DNA from: Cellvibrionales bacterium UBA2511
GTDB lineage: Bacteria; Pseudomonadota; Gammaproteobacteria; Pseudomonadales; Porticoccaceae
Direction: 5' to 3'
DNA length: 19,348 nucleotides
Assembly: GCA_002341315.1 (NCBI GenBank)
Contig: DDNV01000015.1
Span: forward strand, 73,190 to 92,537
Below, in pieces: positions 8,097-14,381 of this stretch (the first letter of the stretch is position 1; each line of letters opens with the position of its first letter). Made by a program: the position numbers and the translations under genes. The notes beneath the pieces are model-generated. The model searched no databases and was not told the DNA's origin. It saw only the letters and a program-made list of their open reading frames with translations.

Positions 8097-9446
8097 CTAA
8101 ACCGGTTTCGTCTCATCGTCCACCAGTTTGCGCAACGTCAACCCCGCCAGACTTTCGCCAACCGACGACTCCAGCCGTGTCATGACTTCGTCCACACTCC
8201 CCACCGATTGAATCTGATCGTCCATCATCGACTGTTCATCGTTGGGCCTTCGCACAATCTGAAGAAATTCAGCCACCGTCATATCGGCCGGATCAGATTG
8301 CAGCACATAGGTACTGGGTTCTTCATTGGTTTCAACCACCAGCTTGCGATCCATTAACATCTGCACAGTCTCCGCCACACGCTCGGCAGGTATTGCCAGT
8401 AACTGGCACAGCTCCTCTATCGAGAGCGGTTTTTTATGGCGAACAAAACGGTGGGCTATCCAGTAGATGGCCAGCAGCGCCATTTGCTCACGCAGCCTTC
8501 CGCTCAGTGGTACACGTTGATTGCTGAGCCTGATCTGCTCCGGGTATTGGACATAATAGGCCACCTGGGAACCCAGTAAGAGAATAAACCAGCTCAGATA
8601 AAGCCAAATCATGAACAGCACCAGAATGGCGAAGCCGGAGTAAATAGCCGCGTATTTGGTCGAGGAAGAAGCGAATTCAGCAAACACCAGACCGGTGCTC
8701 TGCCAGAGGGCACCACCCACGATCGCACCCACCAGTGCCGCGGAGAATTTCACCCGGGTATTGGGCATAAACATGTACACAAAGGTGAAGGCCATGATGA
8801 TCAGCAAAAAGGGCAGTAACTTGGTCACCACCAGCATAATACTGCCTAGTGGCTCAATGCTGACCAGCGCCTGAACCACATCGCTGTTCATCAGCGACGC
8901 CGTCATCCCGATGGCAGAAAACATCAGCACCGGACCCACCATAATGACGCTCAGGTAATCACTGAAACGACGGGAAAAGGGACGGGTGGACTTGGCGTGC
9001 CAGACGTAGTTGAACGAGCTCTCCACCTTCTGGATCAGGGAAACCACGGTATAAAGCAGCAGTGCCAAACCCACAGAACCCAGTACGCCGACTTTCATGT
9101 TCTCGACGAACCCGAGCAAGTTCACCACGATTTCGTTGCCTTTCTCCCCCAAGGGCTGCACCAGATTCAACAGCAAGGGTTCAATCTGGTTATGCACACC
9201 AAACGCTTTCAGCACGGAAAAACTGACCGCCAATAGCGGCACCATCGACAACAGGGTGGTGTACACAAGACTCATGGCGCGCAAGTTGAGCTGCCCATTG
9301 GCAAACTCGCGCACCAGCACAAAAAGAAACCTGACAAATCTATAGCCATAGCGCTGGGGCAGCGCCATCGATTCAATATCGGCACGCCATAACCGATTTT
9401 CCAAAAAACTCTTTATCTGGCCGTAATAACCTAGCGGGCTTTGCAT
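8097..9446 (-). CDS. YihY/BrkB family inner-membrane protein with C-terminal helical extension
   Basis: The product is 449 residues from ATG 9446; the frame could start at GTG 9482 (461 residues), but the ATG gives the typical family N-terminus. The membrane part, roughly the first 300 residues, has six hydrophobic segments and family hallmarks: 'LNLRAMSLVYTTLLSMVPLLAVSFSVLKAFG', 'SFNYVWHAKSTRPFSRRFSDYL', and 'GAIVGGALWQSTGLVFAEFASSSTKYAAIYSGFA'. The family was once misnamed ribonuclease BN; its function is undecided. The last ~130 residues are soluble and include a winged-helix-like stretch ('LSIEELCQLLAIPAERVAETVQMLMDRKLV'), as in longer family members. Single gene, reading into the shared terminator at 8047-8077. 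Confidence 0.88.
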   Translation of the reverse strand: MQSPLGYYGQIKSFLENRLWRADIESMALPQRYGYRFVRFLFVLVREFANGQLNLRAMSLVYTTLLSMVPLLAVSFSVLKAFGVHNQIEPLLLNLVQPLGEKGNEIVVNLLGFVENMKVGVLGSVGLALLLYTVVSLIQKVESSFNYVWHAKSTRPFSRRFSDYLSVIMVGPVLMFSAIGMTASLMNSDVVQALVSIEPLGSIMLVVTKLLPFLLIIMAFTFVYMFMPNTRVKFSAALVGAIVGGALWQSTGLVFAEFASSSTKYAAIYSGFAILVLFMIWLYLSWFILLLGSQVAYYVQYPEQIRLSNQRVPLSGRLREQMALLAIYWIAHRFVRHKKPLSIEELCQLLAIPAERVAETVQMLMDRKLVVETNEEPSTYVLQSDPADMTVAEFLQIVRRPNDEQSMMDDQIQSVGSVDEVMTRLESSVGESLAGLTLRKLVDDETKPV

Positions 9447-9488
9447 TGTTGAGTGCCTGTTCGCTATTGTAAGAATGCACACAGGGTA

Positions 9489-9548
9489 TGAGAATCGGGG
9501 GTCAGAGTAAAAACTATTTGAGAATCGGGGGTCAGAGTAAAAACTATT
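9489..9548 (+). repeat. Perfect 30-bp tandem duplication containing the RAYT-associated repeat
   Basis: Two identical 30-base units, 9489-9518 and 9519-9548, each contain GGGGTCAGAGTAAAAACT (9498-9515 and 9528-9545). They form the left end of the RAYT element. The stop codon of the transposase gene lies inside the second unit. Confidence 0.95.
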
Positions 9549-10236
9549 TATCGATTTTGATTTTCGGTCCAGGTTTCACAGCTCTCACACGCCTACCCAC
9601 TAAATGTTCAACAGCGTCCTTAAATACATCATTCCCCAAAACCAGCCCTTGCTGTGTGGTTTTACTGATTTCTTTTGCTATGCCGCCATCAAGATGAGCA
9701 TCCAACAGGCTTCTATACCTGAATGCCCTCTCCTCATCAGTCTTCCCCAGCGCAACATATTGTGGATGCGGTGTTCTCAATTGACTCCTTACACCCATCC
9801 CATTACTTCGATAGCTTGACCACACATACAGTGAGGGATGACTGACCATATTTGCTCGGACTGGGTTGAGCTCAATGTATCGGTAGCAATAAAAGAGATA
9901 TTCATCCTCTTGCACCAGGCAAGATTTGAACCTACCTTCCCACAAGGTTCCTGTACGTTGATAGGTATGATTGAAGTATCTTACATAATGTCTACCAACA
10001 AACTGCATCATTTTTGATACGGCAAAATCATTTCTTGGTGTCGCCAACAAATGAATATGGTTCGTCATGAAGACCCAGGCATGAATATCAACACCATAGC
10101 GGATAGCCGCCTCAGCTAACCAATGGGCATAAGCCGCCATATCTTCATCACTGGCAAAACAGGGCTGGCGATTGTTTCCCCGCTGAACGACATGTTGTGG
10201 AATGCCCAATGGGCAAAGACGTGTTAATCGTGCCAT
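9544..10236 (-). mobile_element. REP-associated tyrosine transposase (RAYT), complete
   Basis: The gene encodes a 230-residue Y1/IS200-like HUH transposase of the RAYT class. ATG 10236 is chosen because AAGGAGGAACG sits directly upstream; the open frame extends further up to 10290. The N-terminus 'MARLTRLCPLGIPQHVVQRGNNR' is characteristic. The metal-binding HUH motif is 'MTNHIHLL' (His60, His62), and the catalytic tyrosine region is 'YCYRYIELNPVRA' (Tyr near 116-120). 'GTLWEGRFKSCLV' is also typical. These enzymes act on single-stranded REP-like hairpins. Inverted copies of an 18-bp repeat flank the gene (9498-9545 direct, 10313-10330 inverted), as expected for a RAYT with its own substrate. 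The gene appears intact. Confidence 0.92.
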
Positions 10237-10312
10237 TCGTTCCTCCTTGAACAAAACAGCTTTCAGACTAGTTAAGAAATAATAAATCAATCCGCAACAG
10301 AATAAGAGTGAG

Positions 10313-10354
10313 AGTTTTTACTCTGACCCCGAATAACTGGACCCCGAATAACTC
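10313..10354 (-). repeat. Right-end inverted RAYT repeat plus 15-bp tandem
   Basis: AGTTTTTACTCTGACCCC (10313-10330) is the exact reverse complement of the left-end repeat. In this copy AGAGT and ACTCT can pair around a TTTT loop, forming a REP-like hairpin. It runs into a 15-base tandem, GACCCCGAATAACT plus one base, at 10325-10339 and 10340-10354. Confidence 0.9.
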
Positions 10355-10460
10355 GGGTCTGCCCCATTGTCTCGGACCTCTTTAATCAACAGTGAGTGAC
10401 TGTCCATTAAAGTGGTGCTAGTTCACCCGGAGAGCATTGCTAATGCGATATTTTCAAACT

Positions 10461-11729
10461 CTATTTGATTCGAAAATCCTCATGTAAATTACTCCAATGG
10501 TCCTTCAATTTCTGCTTGTGCGCCTCATTCATTGGGAGATTTTTGATTGCCTCTCGCCAAACATTTCGGGCTATTTCCATGACATCATCCAGATGGGGTC
10601 TAATTACTCTCCATGGGATCTCAGCACGATCAGCCCATAACTGAAAATTTGCCAATGAGACATCATACCAATCTTTAGTCTTTCCTAAATTAAGTGCGAA
10701 ATTCTGCTCACCGTCGATATATACTCTCGTAGTAACAATATCGTATGCTGGTGAAAGCCTTGGCGTTATTTTATCTGAATAAATCAAACTCCAATTCTTT
10801 AGATGCGCATCACCGTTAGCGAGGAGAATGTTAACTAGCAGTCGCCTGGCGAATTGTTGTGCATCGGCCAAACCATCACCAGAATAACCGTAAATAATAC
10901 GGCCAATTTGCTCGTAGTTTGCCGAGTTGTATTTTTCATGGGCATACTTAACCAGCACTTGGGCAAAGTCTTCCATGTGGATACGCACATAATCATCGCG
11001 ATCAAAACGTTTGATTGCGAAGGCTAGCTTTTCATCTGGCAGGTTTATCTGAGGAAGGTTGTCAAGTTTATTCAACTCAACCAGCTTGATTTCTGGAATG
11101 TCGACTCCAACTAATTCCGCAAGTTTCATTGCTGTGTATTCGTTCACCGGTACATCTTTATGCTTGGTGGAGGGGGTTTTTACAATCCAATCGCCCAAAA
11201 CATCGCCTTTGGAAAGATTGTAGCGCCCGTCCTTTTCCTTCATTGAAAATTTCATTTGAACGCCGGCTAACGAAAATTTATTTTCCGGTGATACTTTGTC
11301 AAATTTTATTGCTCGAGCTTTGCCGTGAGTATTAAGAACACTATCTGGAACATCATCTGGCTCCATCGGCTCGGCCACCAAGGCGCCAGGGAGGTCAGCA
11401 CCTAAATATGAAAGAATATGGAACTCGTTGTCGACATGGACTTTGAGTCCTTGCGCAATCAACTCCCGCAGGGATCCCTCCGGAAGTAAATTAGACAATG
11501 TTGGATGCAATCTTTGATTTCTGGCCCACGGTTCCGACATTATTTTTTCAGAATGAGGAAACGCGGGGTGAGTAATCAAACTGAAGGTTGGGCGCCTTGC
11601 GTCACTCTTAAATTCCTCGGCAACACTCAGCACATTTCTACCGCTTTGAAAGCCAGCCAAATAGCCAACCAGCCTTTCGTGCAGGCTCAACTTGAGTACG
11701 CTTATTTCATCGACACGGCTATCGTTCAT
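10461..11729 (-). CDS. hipA: HipA-type serine/threonine kinase toxin
   Basis: This is a 422-residue kinase of the HipA family, the toxin of a type II toxin-antitoxin pair; the E. coli relative phosphorylates glutamyl-tRNA synthetase and induces persistence. The N-terminal subdomain (about 10-110) includes 'LPEGSLREL'. The 'FSLAGVQMKFS' loop holds a serine (Ser153) at the position of the E. coli autophosphorylation site. 'WIVKTPS' carries the ATP-binding lysine (Lys174). The catalytic loop is 'NGDAHLKN' (Asp317, Asn322), and 'SPAYDIVTT' carries the metal-binding Asp340. All key residues are present, so it should be active. The ATG overlaps the antitoxin stop by four bases (ATGA). Lower GC than the flanking core genes suggests acquisition. 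The true target is not known. Confidence 0.92.
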   Translation of the reverse strand: MNDSRVDEISVLKLSLHERLVGYLAGFQSGRNVLSVAEEFKSDARRPTFSLITHPAFPHSEKIMSEPWARNQRLHPTLSNLLPEGSLRELIAQGLKVHVDNEFHILSYLGADLPGALVAEPMEPDDVPDSVLNTHGKARAIKFDKVSPENKFSLAGVQMKFSMKEKDGRYNLSKGDVLGDWIVKTPSTKHKDVPVNEYTAMKLAELVGVDIPEIKLVELNKLDNLPQINLPDEKLAFAIKRFDRDDYVRIHMEDFAQVLVKYAHEKYNSANYEQIGRIIYGYSGDGLADAQQFARRLLVNILLANGDAHLKNWSLIYSDKITPRLSPAYDIVTTRVYIDGEQNFALNLGKTKDWYDVSLANFQLWADRAEIPWRVIRPHLDDVMEIARNVWREAIKNLPMNEAHKQKLKDHWSNLHEDFRIK

Positions 11730-12070
11730 GGTTCACCCCCCAGCAAGTCCCGCCATGGATCATCTGAAAGACTTTTCTTTGCATCTTCTTCTGTAGGTTT
11801 TTTCACCTGTGATACATACTCCTTGCATGGCTCGGAACCCTCCTGTTCGAGCAGAGCCATAACAGCGCCAAGCTTTTCCTTTGGTATGAGCATAAGCTCG
11901 CTATTCAAGCCCTTCGCAATCAATTCCAAGGTGTCTAGCCTAGGATTTCCTTTGGATTCCAGGCGCTGATATTGCTGGCGAGATACGCCCACACGCAGCA
12001 GCATGTCGTTCTGCTTCAGGCCGAGTGTCAGTCGCCGCTGTTTTATCTGGTGGAGTATAGAATTCATCAT
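11726..12070 (-). CDS. hipB: HipB-like XRE-family antitoxin
   Basis: This 114-residue DNA-binding protein has a helix-turn-helix in residues ~5-60: 'IKQRRLTLGLKQNDMLLRVGVSRQQYQRLESKG', followed by 'LDTLELIAKGLN', standard for the XRE/Cro-C1 family. It is expected to neutralise the HipA kinase encoded immediately downstream and to repress its own operon. The C-terminal ~50 residues are acidic and probably flexible, containing 'EEDAKKSLSDDPWRDLLGGEP', which may form the toxin contact or a protease-sensitive tail. Either of two successive ATGs (12070, 12067) could be the start; no strong ribosome binding site is seen. Antitoxin-first order with a 4-base overlap matches hipBA operons. Confidence 0.9.
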   Translation of the reverse strand: MMNSILHQIKQRRLTLGLKQNDMLLRVGVSRQQYQRLESKGNPRLDTLELIAKGLNSELMLIPKEKLGAVMALLEQEGSEPCKEYVSQVKKPTEEDAKKSLSDDPWRDLLGGEP

Positions 12071-12079
12071 AGAAAACTC

Positions 12080-12148
12080 ATATGTTGCTTTTTAGCATAT
12101 AGCAACATATTAGTTGTTTTATTTTATAAAAGCAACTTATTAATTGCT
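12080..12148 (-). promoter_or_regulatory. hipBA promoter with overlapping operator inverted repeats
   Basis: On the minus strand, -35 TTGCTT (12130-12135) and -10 TAATAT (12107-12112) are separated by exactly 17 bases. Inverted repeats surround them: ATATGTTGCT (12080-12089) with AGCAACATAT (12101-12110), and AGCAA (12131-12135) with TTGCT (12144-12148). Thus AGCAAC/GTTGCT half-sites cover the -35, touch the -10 and lie in the leader, as expected for HipB autorepression. Confidence 0.75.
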
Positions 12149-12173
12149 TATTAGAGAGGAAGGGGGGGGGCCA

Positions 12174-12341
12174 AAAGACCTAGGCATGAATATCAACACC
12201 ATAGCGGATAGCCGCTTCAGCTAACCAATGGGCATAAGCCGCCACATCTTCATCACTGGCAAAACAGGGCTCGCGATTGTTTCCCCGCTGAATGACATGT
12301 TGTGGAATGCCCAATGGGCAAAGACGTGTTAATCGTGCCAT
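12174..12341 (-). pseudogene. RAYT 5' fragment (second copy, truncated)
   Basis: From ATG 12341, with the same AAGGAGGAACG ribosome binding site, the first ~53 residues match the complete RAYT at 9544-10236 almost exactly (differences include V to I and Q to E). The frame then meets a TAG where the intact gene has TGG (Trp54), and homology ends a few bases later at about 12174, next to a run of nine G. The HUH motif and catalytic tyrosine are absent, so it cannot transpose by itself. By hand count the shared ~265 bases, including the upstream region, have about eight mismatches to 10071-10333. Confidence 0.92.
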
Positions 12342-12410
12342 TCGTTCCTCCTTGAACAAAACAGCTTTCAGACTAGTTAAGAAATAATAAATCAATCCGG
12401 AAGAGAATAA

Positions 12411-12476
12411 GAGTGAGAGTTTTTACCCTGACCCCGAATATTGCTAGAGTGAGAGTTTTTACTCTGACCCCGAATA
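12411..12476 (-). repeat. Two further RAYT-type repeats, 36-bp period
   Basis: AGTTTTTACCCTGACCCC (12418-12435, one mismatch) and AGTTTTTACTCTGACCCC (12454-12471) follow one another with a 36-base period. Both are in the orientation of the right end of the intact element. They form the right end of the truncated RAYT copy. Confidence 0.9.
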
Positions 12477-12518
12477 TTTTTACACTACAACAACAAACTG
12501 AGCAAAAAATAATCGTTA

Positions 12519-12606
12519 CGACCCCTTTAATTCTTGCTAGAAAACTTTATCGTTGAAACTACAACCATTGCGAATGATTATCAGTTGTCACCGACCCCTT
12601 TAATTC
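12519..12606. repeat. Second short repeat pair (CGACCCCTTTAATTC)
   Basis: The 15-base sequence CGACCCCTTTAATTC occurs at 12519-12533 and again at 12592-12606, the starts 73 bases apart. Its GGGGTC core (on the minus strand) resembles the head of the other RAYT repeat but the flank differs, so it may belong to another REP-like family. No transposase of that family is in the window. Confidence 0.7.
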
Positions 12607-12621
12607 AGCCTTTCTATACTT

Positions 12622-12909
12622 TTATTTGGTAGATATTTTTTGTAATGGAACAAAAATCCCCGCTATAAATGCCACAAATATAAGAACTATAGGAAAAGAA
12701 ATAATTTTTTGAATACTAAAATACATTGACCCAATGAATATAAAAAATAACCCTATAAAAGTTAGAGCATATGCATAACTCATTGGCAATTTGTACCTTT
12801 CACCACATTTATGACACTTATACCTATAACTAAAAATAAATAATATAAAATCTTTTATTTTGGTCTTCTCACCACAAGAAAGACACGAGTTGTTTTTCAA
12901 CATATTCAT
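12622..12909 (-). CDS. Small zinc-ribbon membrane protein (CxxC-CxxC, two TM helices)
   Basis: This 95-residue protein has two CxxC knuckles, CLSC (residues 9-12) and CHKC (32-35), separated by 19 residues, which should bind zinc. Two hydrophobic helices follow ('YALTFIGLFFIFIGSMYF' and 'FPIVLIFVAFIAGIFV'). The layout resembles the small TIGR04104-type 'cxxc_20_cxxc' proteins, whose function is unknown. The start at 12909 is supported by AGGA seven bases upstream; that AGGA overlaps the stop codon of the preceding gene remnant, so translation was coupled to it. AT-rich codon use differs from the core genes. If the preceding gene was a toxin this could be an immunity protein, but nothing in the sequence proves it. 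Confidence 0.65.
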   Translation of the reverse strand: MNMLKNNSCLSCGEKTKIKDFILFIFSYRYKCHKCGERYKLPMSYAYALTFIGLFFIFIGSMYFSIQKIISFPIVLIFVAFIAGIFVPLQKISTK

Positions 12910-12918
12910 GAAAAATTC

Positions 12919-13122
12919 CTAAAAGTTTTTCTTTTGAGGGGGCTTGTAATCCCTCCAAAATTCTTCTTCTGTAGGTGGAGTCAAATGATCATCATAAACT
13001 CCGTCAATAAATTCTGCTACTGTTGTACCTGCACCTGCTCCAACTAATGGATTGGCTGTAAGTACGCCAATAACAGTACCAACACTAGAACCAACAAAAG
13101 AACCAAAAATTTTACCAGAGTC
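12919..13122 (-). pseudogene. 3' remnant of a Gly-rich gene, 5' end lost at a RAYT-end element
   Basis: An open frame of 67 codons ends at TAG (12919-12921), but there is no start codon and an in-frame TAA lies directly upstream at 13123-13125, about ten bases from the 37-bp RAYT-end element. The peptide looks like real protein: a glycine-zipper-like hydrophobic stretch 'GSFVGSSVGTVIGVL', then 'TANPLVGAGAGTTVAEFIDG', then a charged tail 'EEEFWRDYKPPQKKNF'. I do not recognise the family; such Gly-zipper segments occur in membrane-inserting toxins, bacteriocins and lysis proteins. It precedes the zinc-ribbon gene by nine bases, an operon-like arrangement. Confidence 0.6.
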
Positions 13123-13132
13123 TTAAACTTTC

Positions 13133-13169
13133 GGGGTCAGAGTAAAAACTATTTATCGATTCTGACCCC
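13133..13169 (+). repeat. Minimal RAYT-end element (37 bp)
   Basis: Bases 13133-13161 are identical to the left end of the intact RAYT element (9528-9556), including the last codons of the transposase gene. They are followed directly by CTGACCCC as in the right end. The ends GGGGTCAGA and TCTGACCCC form a 9-bp inverted repeat. It looks like an internal-deletion derivative with no coding capacity. Confidence 0.8.
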
Positions 13170-13197
13170 AAATATTGTGCAAACTCGGCAGACTGTA

Positions 13198-13326
13198 TGG
13201 CGGTGAGAGAGGGATTGGCTCACCGCTGCGCGGCTCGGGGTTCCACCCCGCCGTTGCAGGCACCGGCGCCCAAAACGGCAGCGCCGTTTTGTCGAACGGG
13301 GTTCTCGTCCAGATCTCGCGTCACGG
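13198..13326 (-). ncRNA. RtT-like structured trailer with duplicated tRNA-Ser 3' end
   Basis: TGGCGGTGAGAGAGGGATT at 13198-13216 exactly repeats the last 19 bases of tRNA-Ser, including CCA (13367-13385), with a 169-base period. The segment between is GC-rich and highly structured: AAAACGGC-AGC-GCCGTTTT (13272-13290), CGGGG-TTCCA-CCCCG (13236-13250), and GGTGAG/CTCACC (13202-13224), which imitates the acceptor stem. In E. coli the tyrT locus has ~178-bp repeats each containing the last 19 bp of the tRNA (RtT RNA), so I infer a related trailer. A terminator lies between it and the tRNA, so whether it is transcribed is unclear. Confidence 0.5.
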
Positions 13327-13367
13327 ACAAACAAAAAACCCGGCACAGGGCCGGGTTTTTTGTTTGT
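13327..13367 (-). terminator. Intrinsic terminator immediately after tRNA-Ser
   Basis: An 18-bp perfect inverted repeat with a 5-base loop: the GC core is ACCCGGC/GCCGGGT, with flanking A6 and T6 runs (arms 13327-13344 and 13350-13367). It touches the CCA end of tRNA-Ser and would stop transcription from either strand. Confidence 0.88.
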
Positions 13368-13457
13368 GGCGGTGAGAGAGGGATTCGAACCCTCGATACG
13401 CTATTAACGTATACACGCTTTCCAGGCGTGCTCCTTCAACCACTCGGACACCTCACC
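13367..13457 (-). tRNA. tRNA-Ser (anticodon GGA)
   Basis: Read on the minus strand, the gene starts GGTGAGGTGTCCGAG, close to E. coli tRNA-Ser(GGA). The anticodon stem-loop is CACGC-CTGGAAA-GCGTG, giving anticodon GGA for UCC/UCU. A long variable arm (TATACGTTAATAGCGTA) is typical of class II serine tRNAs, the T loop GGTTCGAATCC is canonical, and GCCA is encoded at the 3' end. Total 91 bases. Confidence 0.95.
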
Positions 13458-13715
13458 AAATTTTATCATCTGAGCTTTAGCAAGCTTAACTTAACTCCAA
13501 GACCGCACGCCTACGTGCTCGTTGTCACCCTATTAAGAGTGCCCTCTCTGCTAAAGCTCCGAGTCAGCTACCCGGACTCCAGTAAATTTTTTATTTCAGC
13601 TTGAGAAATTTTTGCTTACCAGCCCAAAGTTCAGGGTAACTGCCCGTCTGCGGATCAGTTGACGCAGGATTTTGAGGAGCGGAACTGTACACAAGCAACC
13701 CGGAAAAAGCAATTG

Positions 13716-14273
13716 TCAGGGCCAGCTCTGAAAGTAATCAGCGATGGCTGTTTCAGGAGCCTCGGGCGGTGCAATCTGGACAGTTCCCAGATACAGGAAG
13801 CCAATGATACGCTCGGCATCACTGAGCCCCAGCCCTGCCATGACGGAGGGGTCATAGGCATAGTCACCGGTTCGCCAGACCGCACCGATACCCTGTGCAT
13901 AAGCGGCAGTGATCATATTTTGCGCAGCCGCCCCGGCGGATAGCCACTGCTCAATTTCCGGGACCTTGGGGTTTTCTTTCGGGCTGGCGATCACGACCAT
14001 GACCATCGGCGCGCGCAGGGGGCGCTCGGCAATACGCTGCCGCGCTTTGTCACTGAGTACGGCACCCTGCTGCTCTTCTGAACGAACAAACAGTTCCCCG
14101 AGCGCCTGCCGCCCCTCACCCTCAACGATGAGAAAACGCCAGGGGCGCATTCTTGCATGATCGGCAGCACGAAACGCCGCTCGCTGAATATTGGCCAGAA
14201 TGTCGCCTTTCGGCGAGGGCTCCGACAATCTGGGTACTGATACGCGCTGGTGAAGGGCCTGCAATGCATCCAT
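13716..14273 (-). CDS. ydjA: Nitroreductase family protein, YdjA-like
   Basis: This 185-residue FMN-dependent NAD(P)H oxidoreductase closely resembles E. coli YdjA. Shared blocks are the N-terminal 'MDALQALHQRVSVPRLSEPSP', 'AADHARMRPWRFLIVEGEGRQALGE', 'KVPEIEQWLSAGAAAQNM', 'GIGAVWRTGDYAYDP', and 'ERIIGFLYLGTVQ'. Minimal nitroreductases of this type form FMN-binding dimers; the physiological substrate is unknown. ATG 14273 is preceded by AAGGA eight bases upstream. It is transcribed divergently from the adenylate cyclase gene, with about 108 bases between them. It appears complete. Confidence 0.92.
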   Translation of the reverse strand: MDALQALHQRVSVPRLSEPSPKGDILANIQRAAFRAADHARMRPWRFLIVEGEGRQALGELFVRSEEQQGAVLSDKARQRIAERPLRAPMVMVVIASPKENPKVPEIEQWLSAGAAAQNMITAAYAQGIGAVWRTGDYAYDPSVMAGLGLSDAERIIGFLYLGTVQIAPPEAPETAIADYFQSWP

Positions 14274-14381
14274 TTTTTTTCCTTACTGCTGTGACCATGT
14301 TGCGGGGTCATGGACATTTTCGATCAGACGTCGTGTAATGACGCGCACTGATTCACTGTACCGGGAACATTATCTTACAGG

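Noticed and set aside
9489..13169. CRISPR array from the repeated GGGGTC sequences
   Set aside because: The repeats are irregularly spaced, in both orientations, and associated with a RAYT gene; there are no regular spacers or cas genes.
13198..13385. attL/attR pair of an integrated element
   Set aside because: The two 19-bp copies are only 169 bases apart, enclose no genes and no integrase, and fit the RtT-type repeat better. It is not fully excluded.
13149..13604. Open frames on both strands over the tRNA-Ser trailer and antisense to tRNA-Ser
   Set aside because: They translate structured RNA. The '...GERGIRTLDTLLTYT...' peptide is the well-known spurious product of antisense tRNA-Ser.
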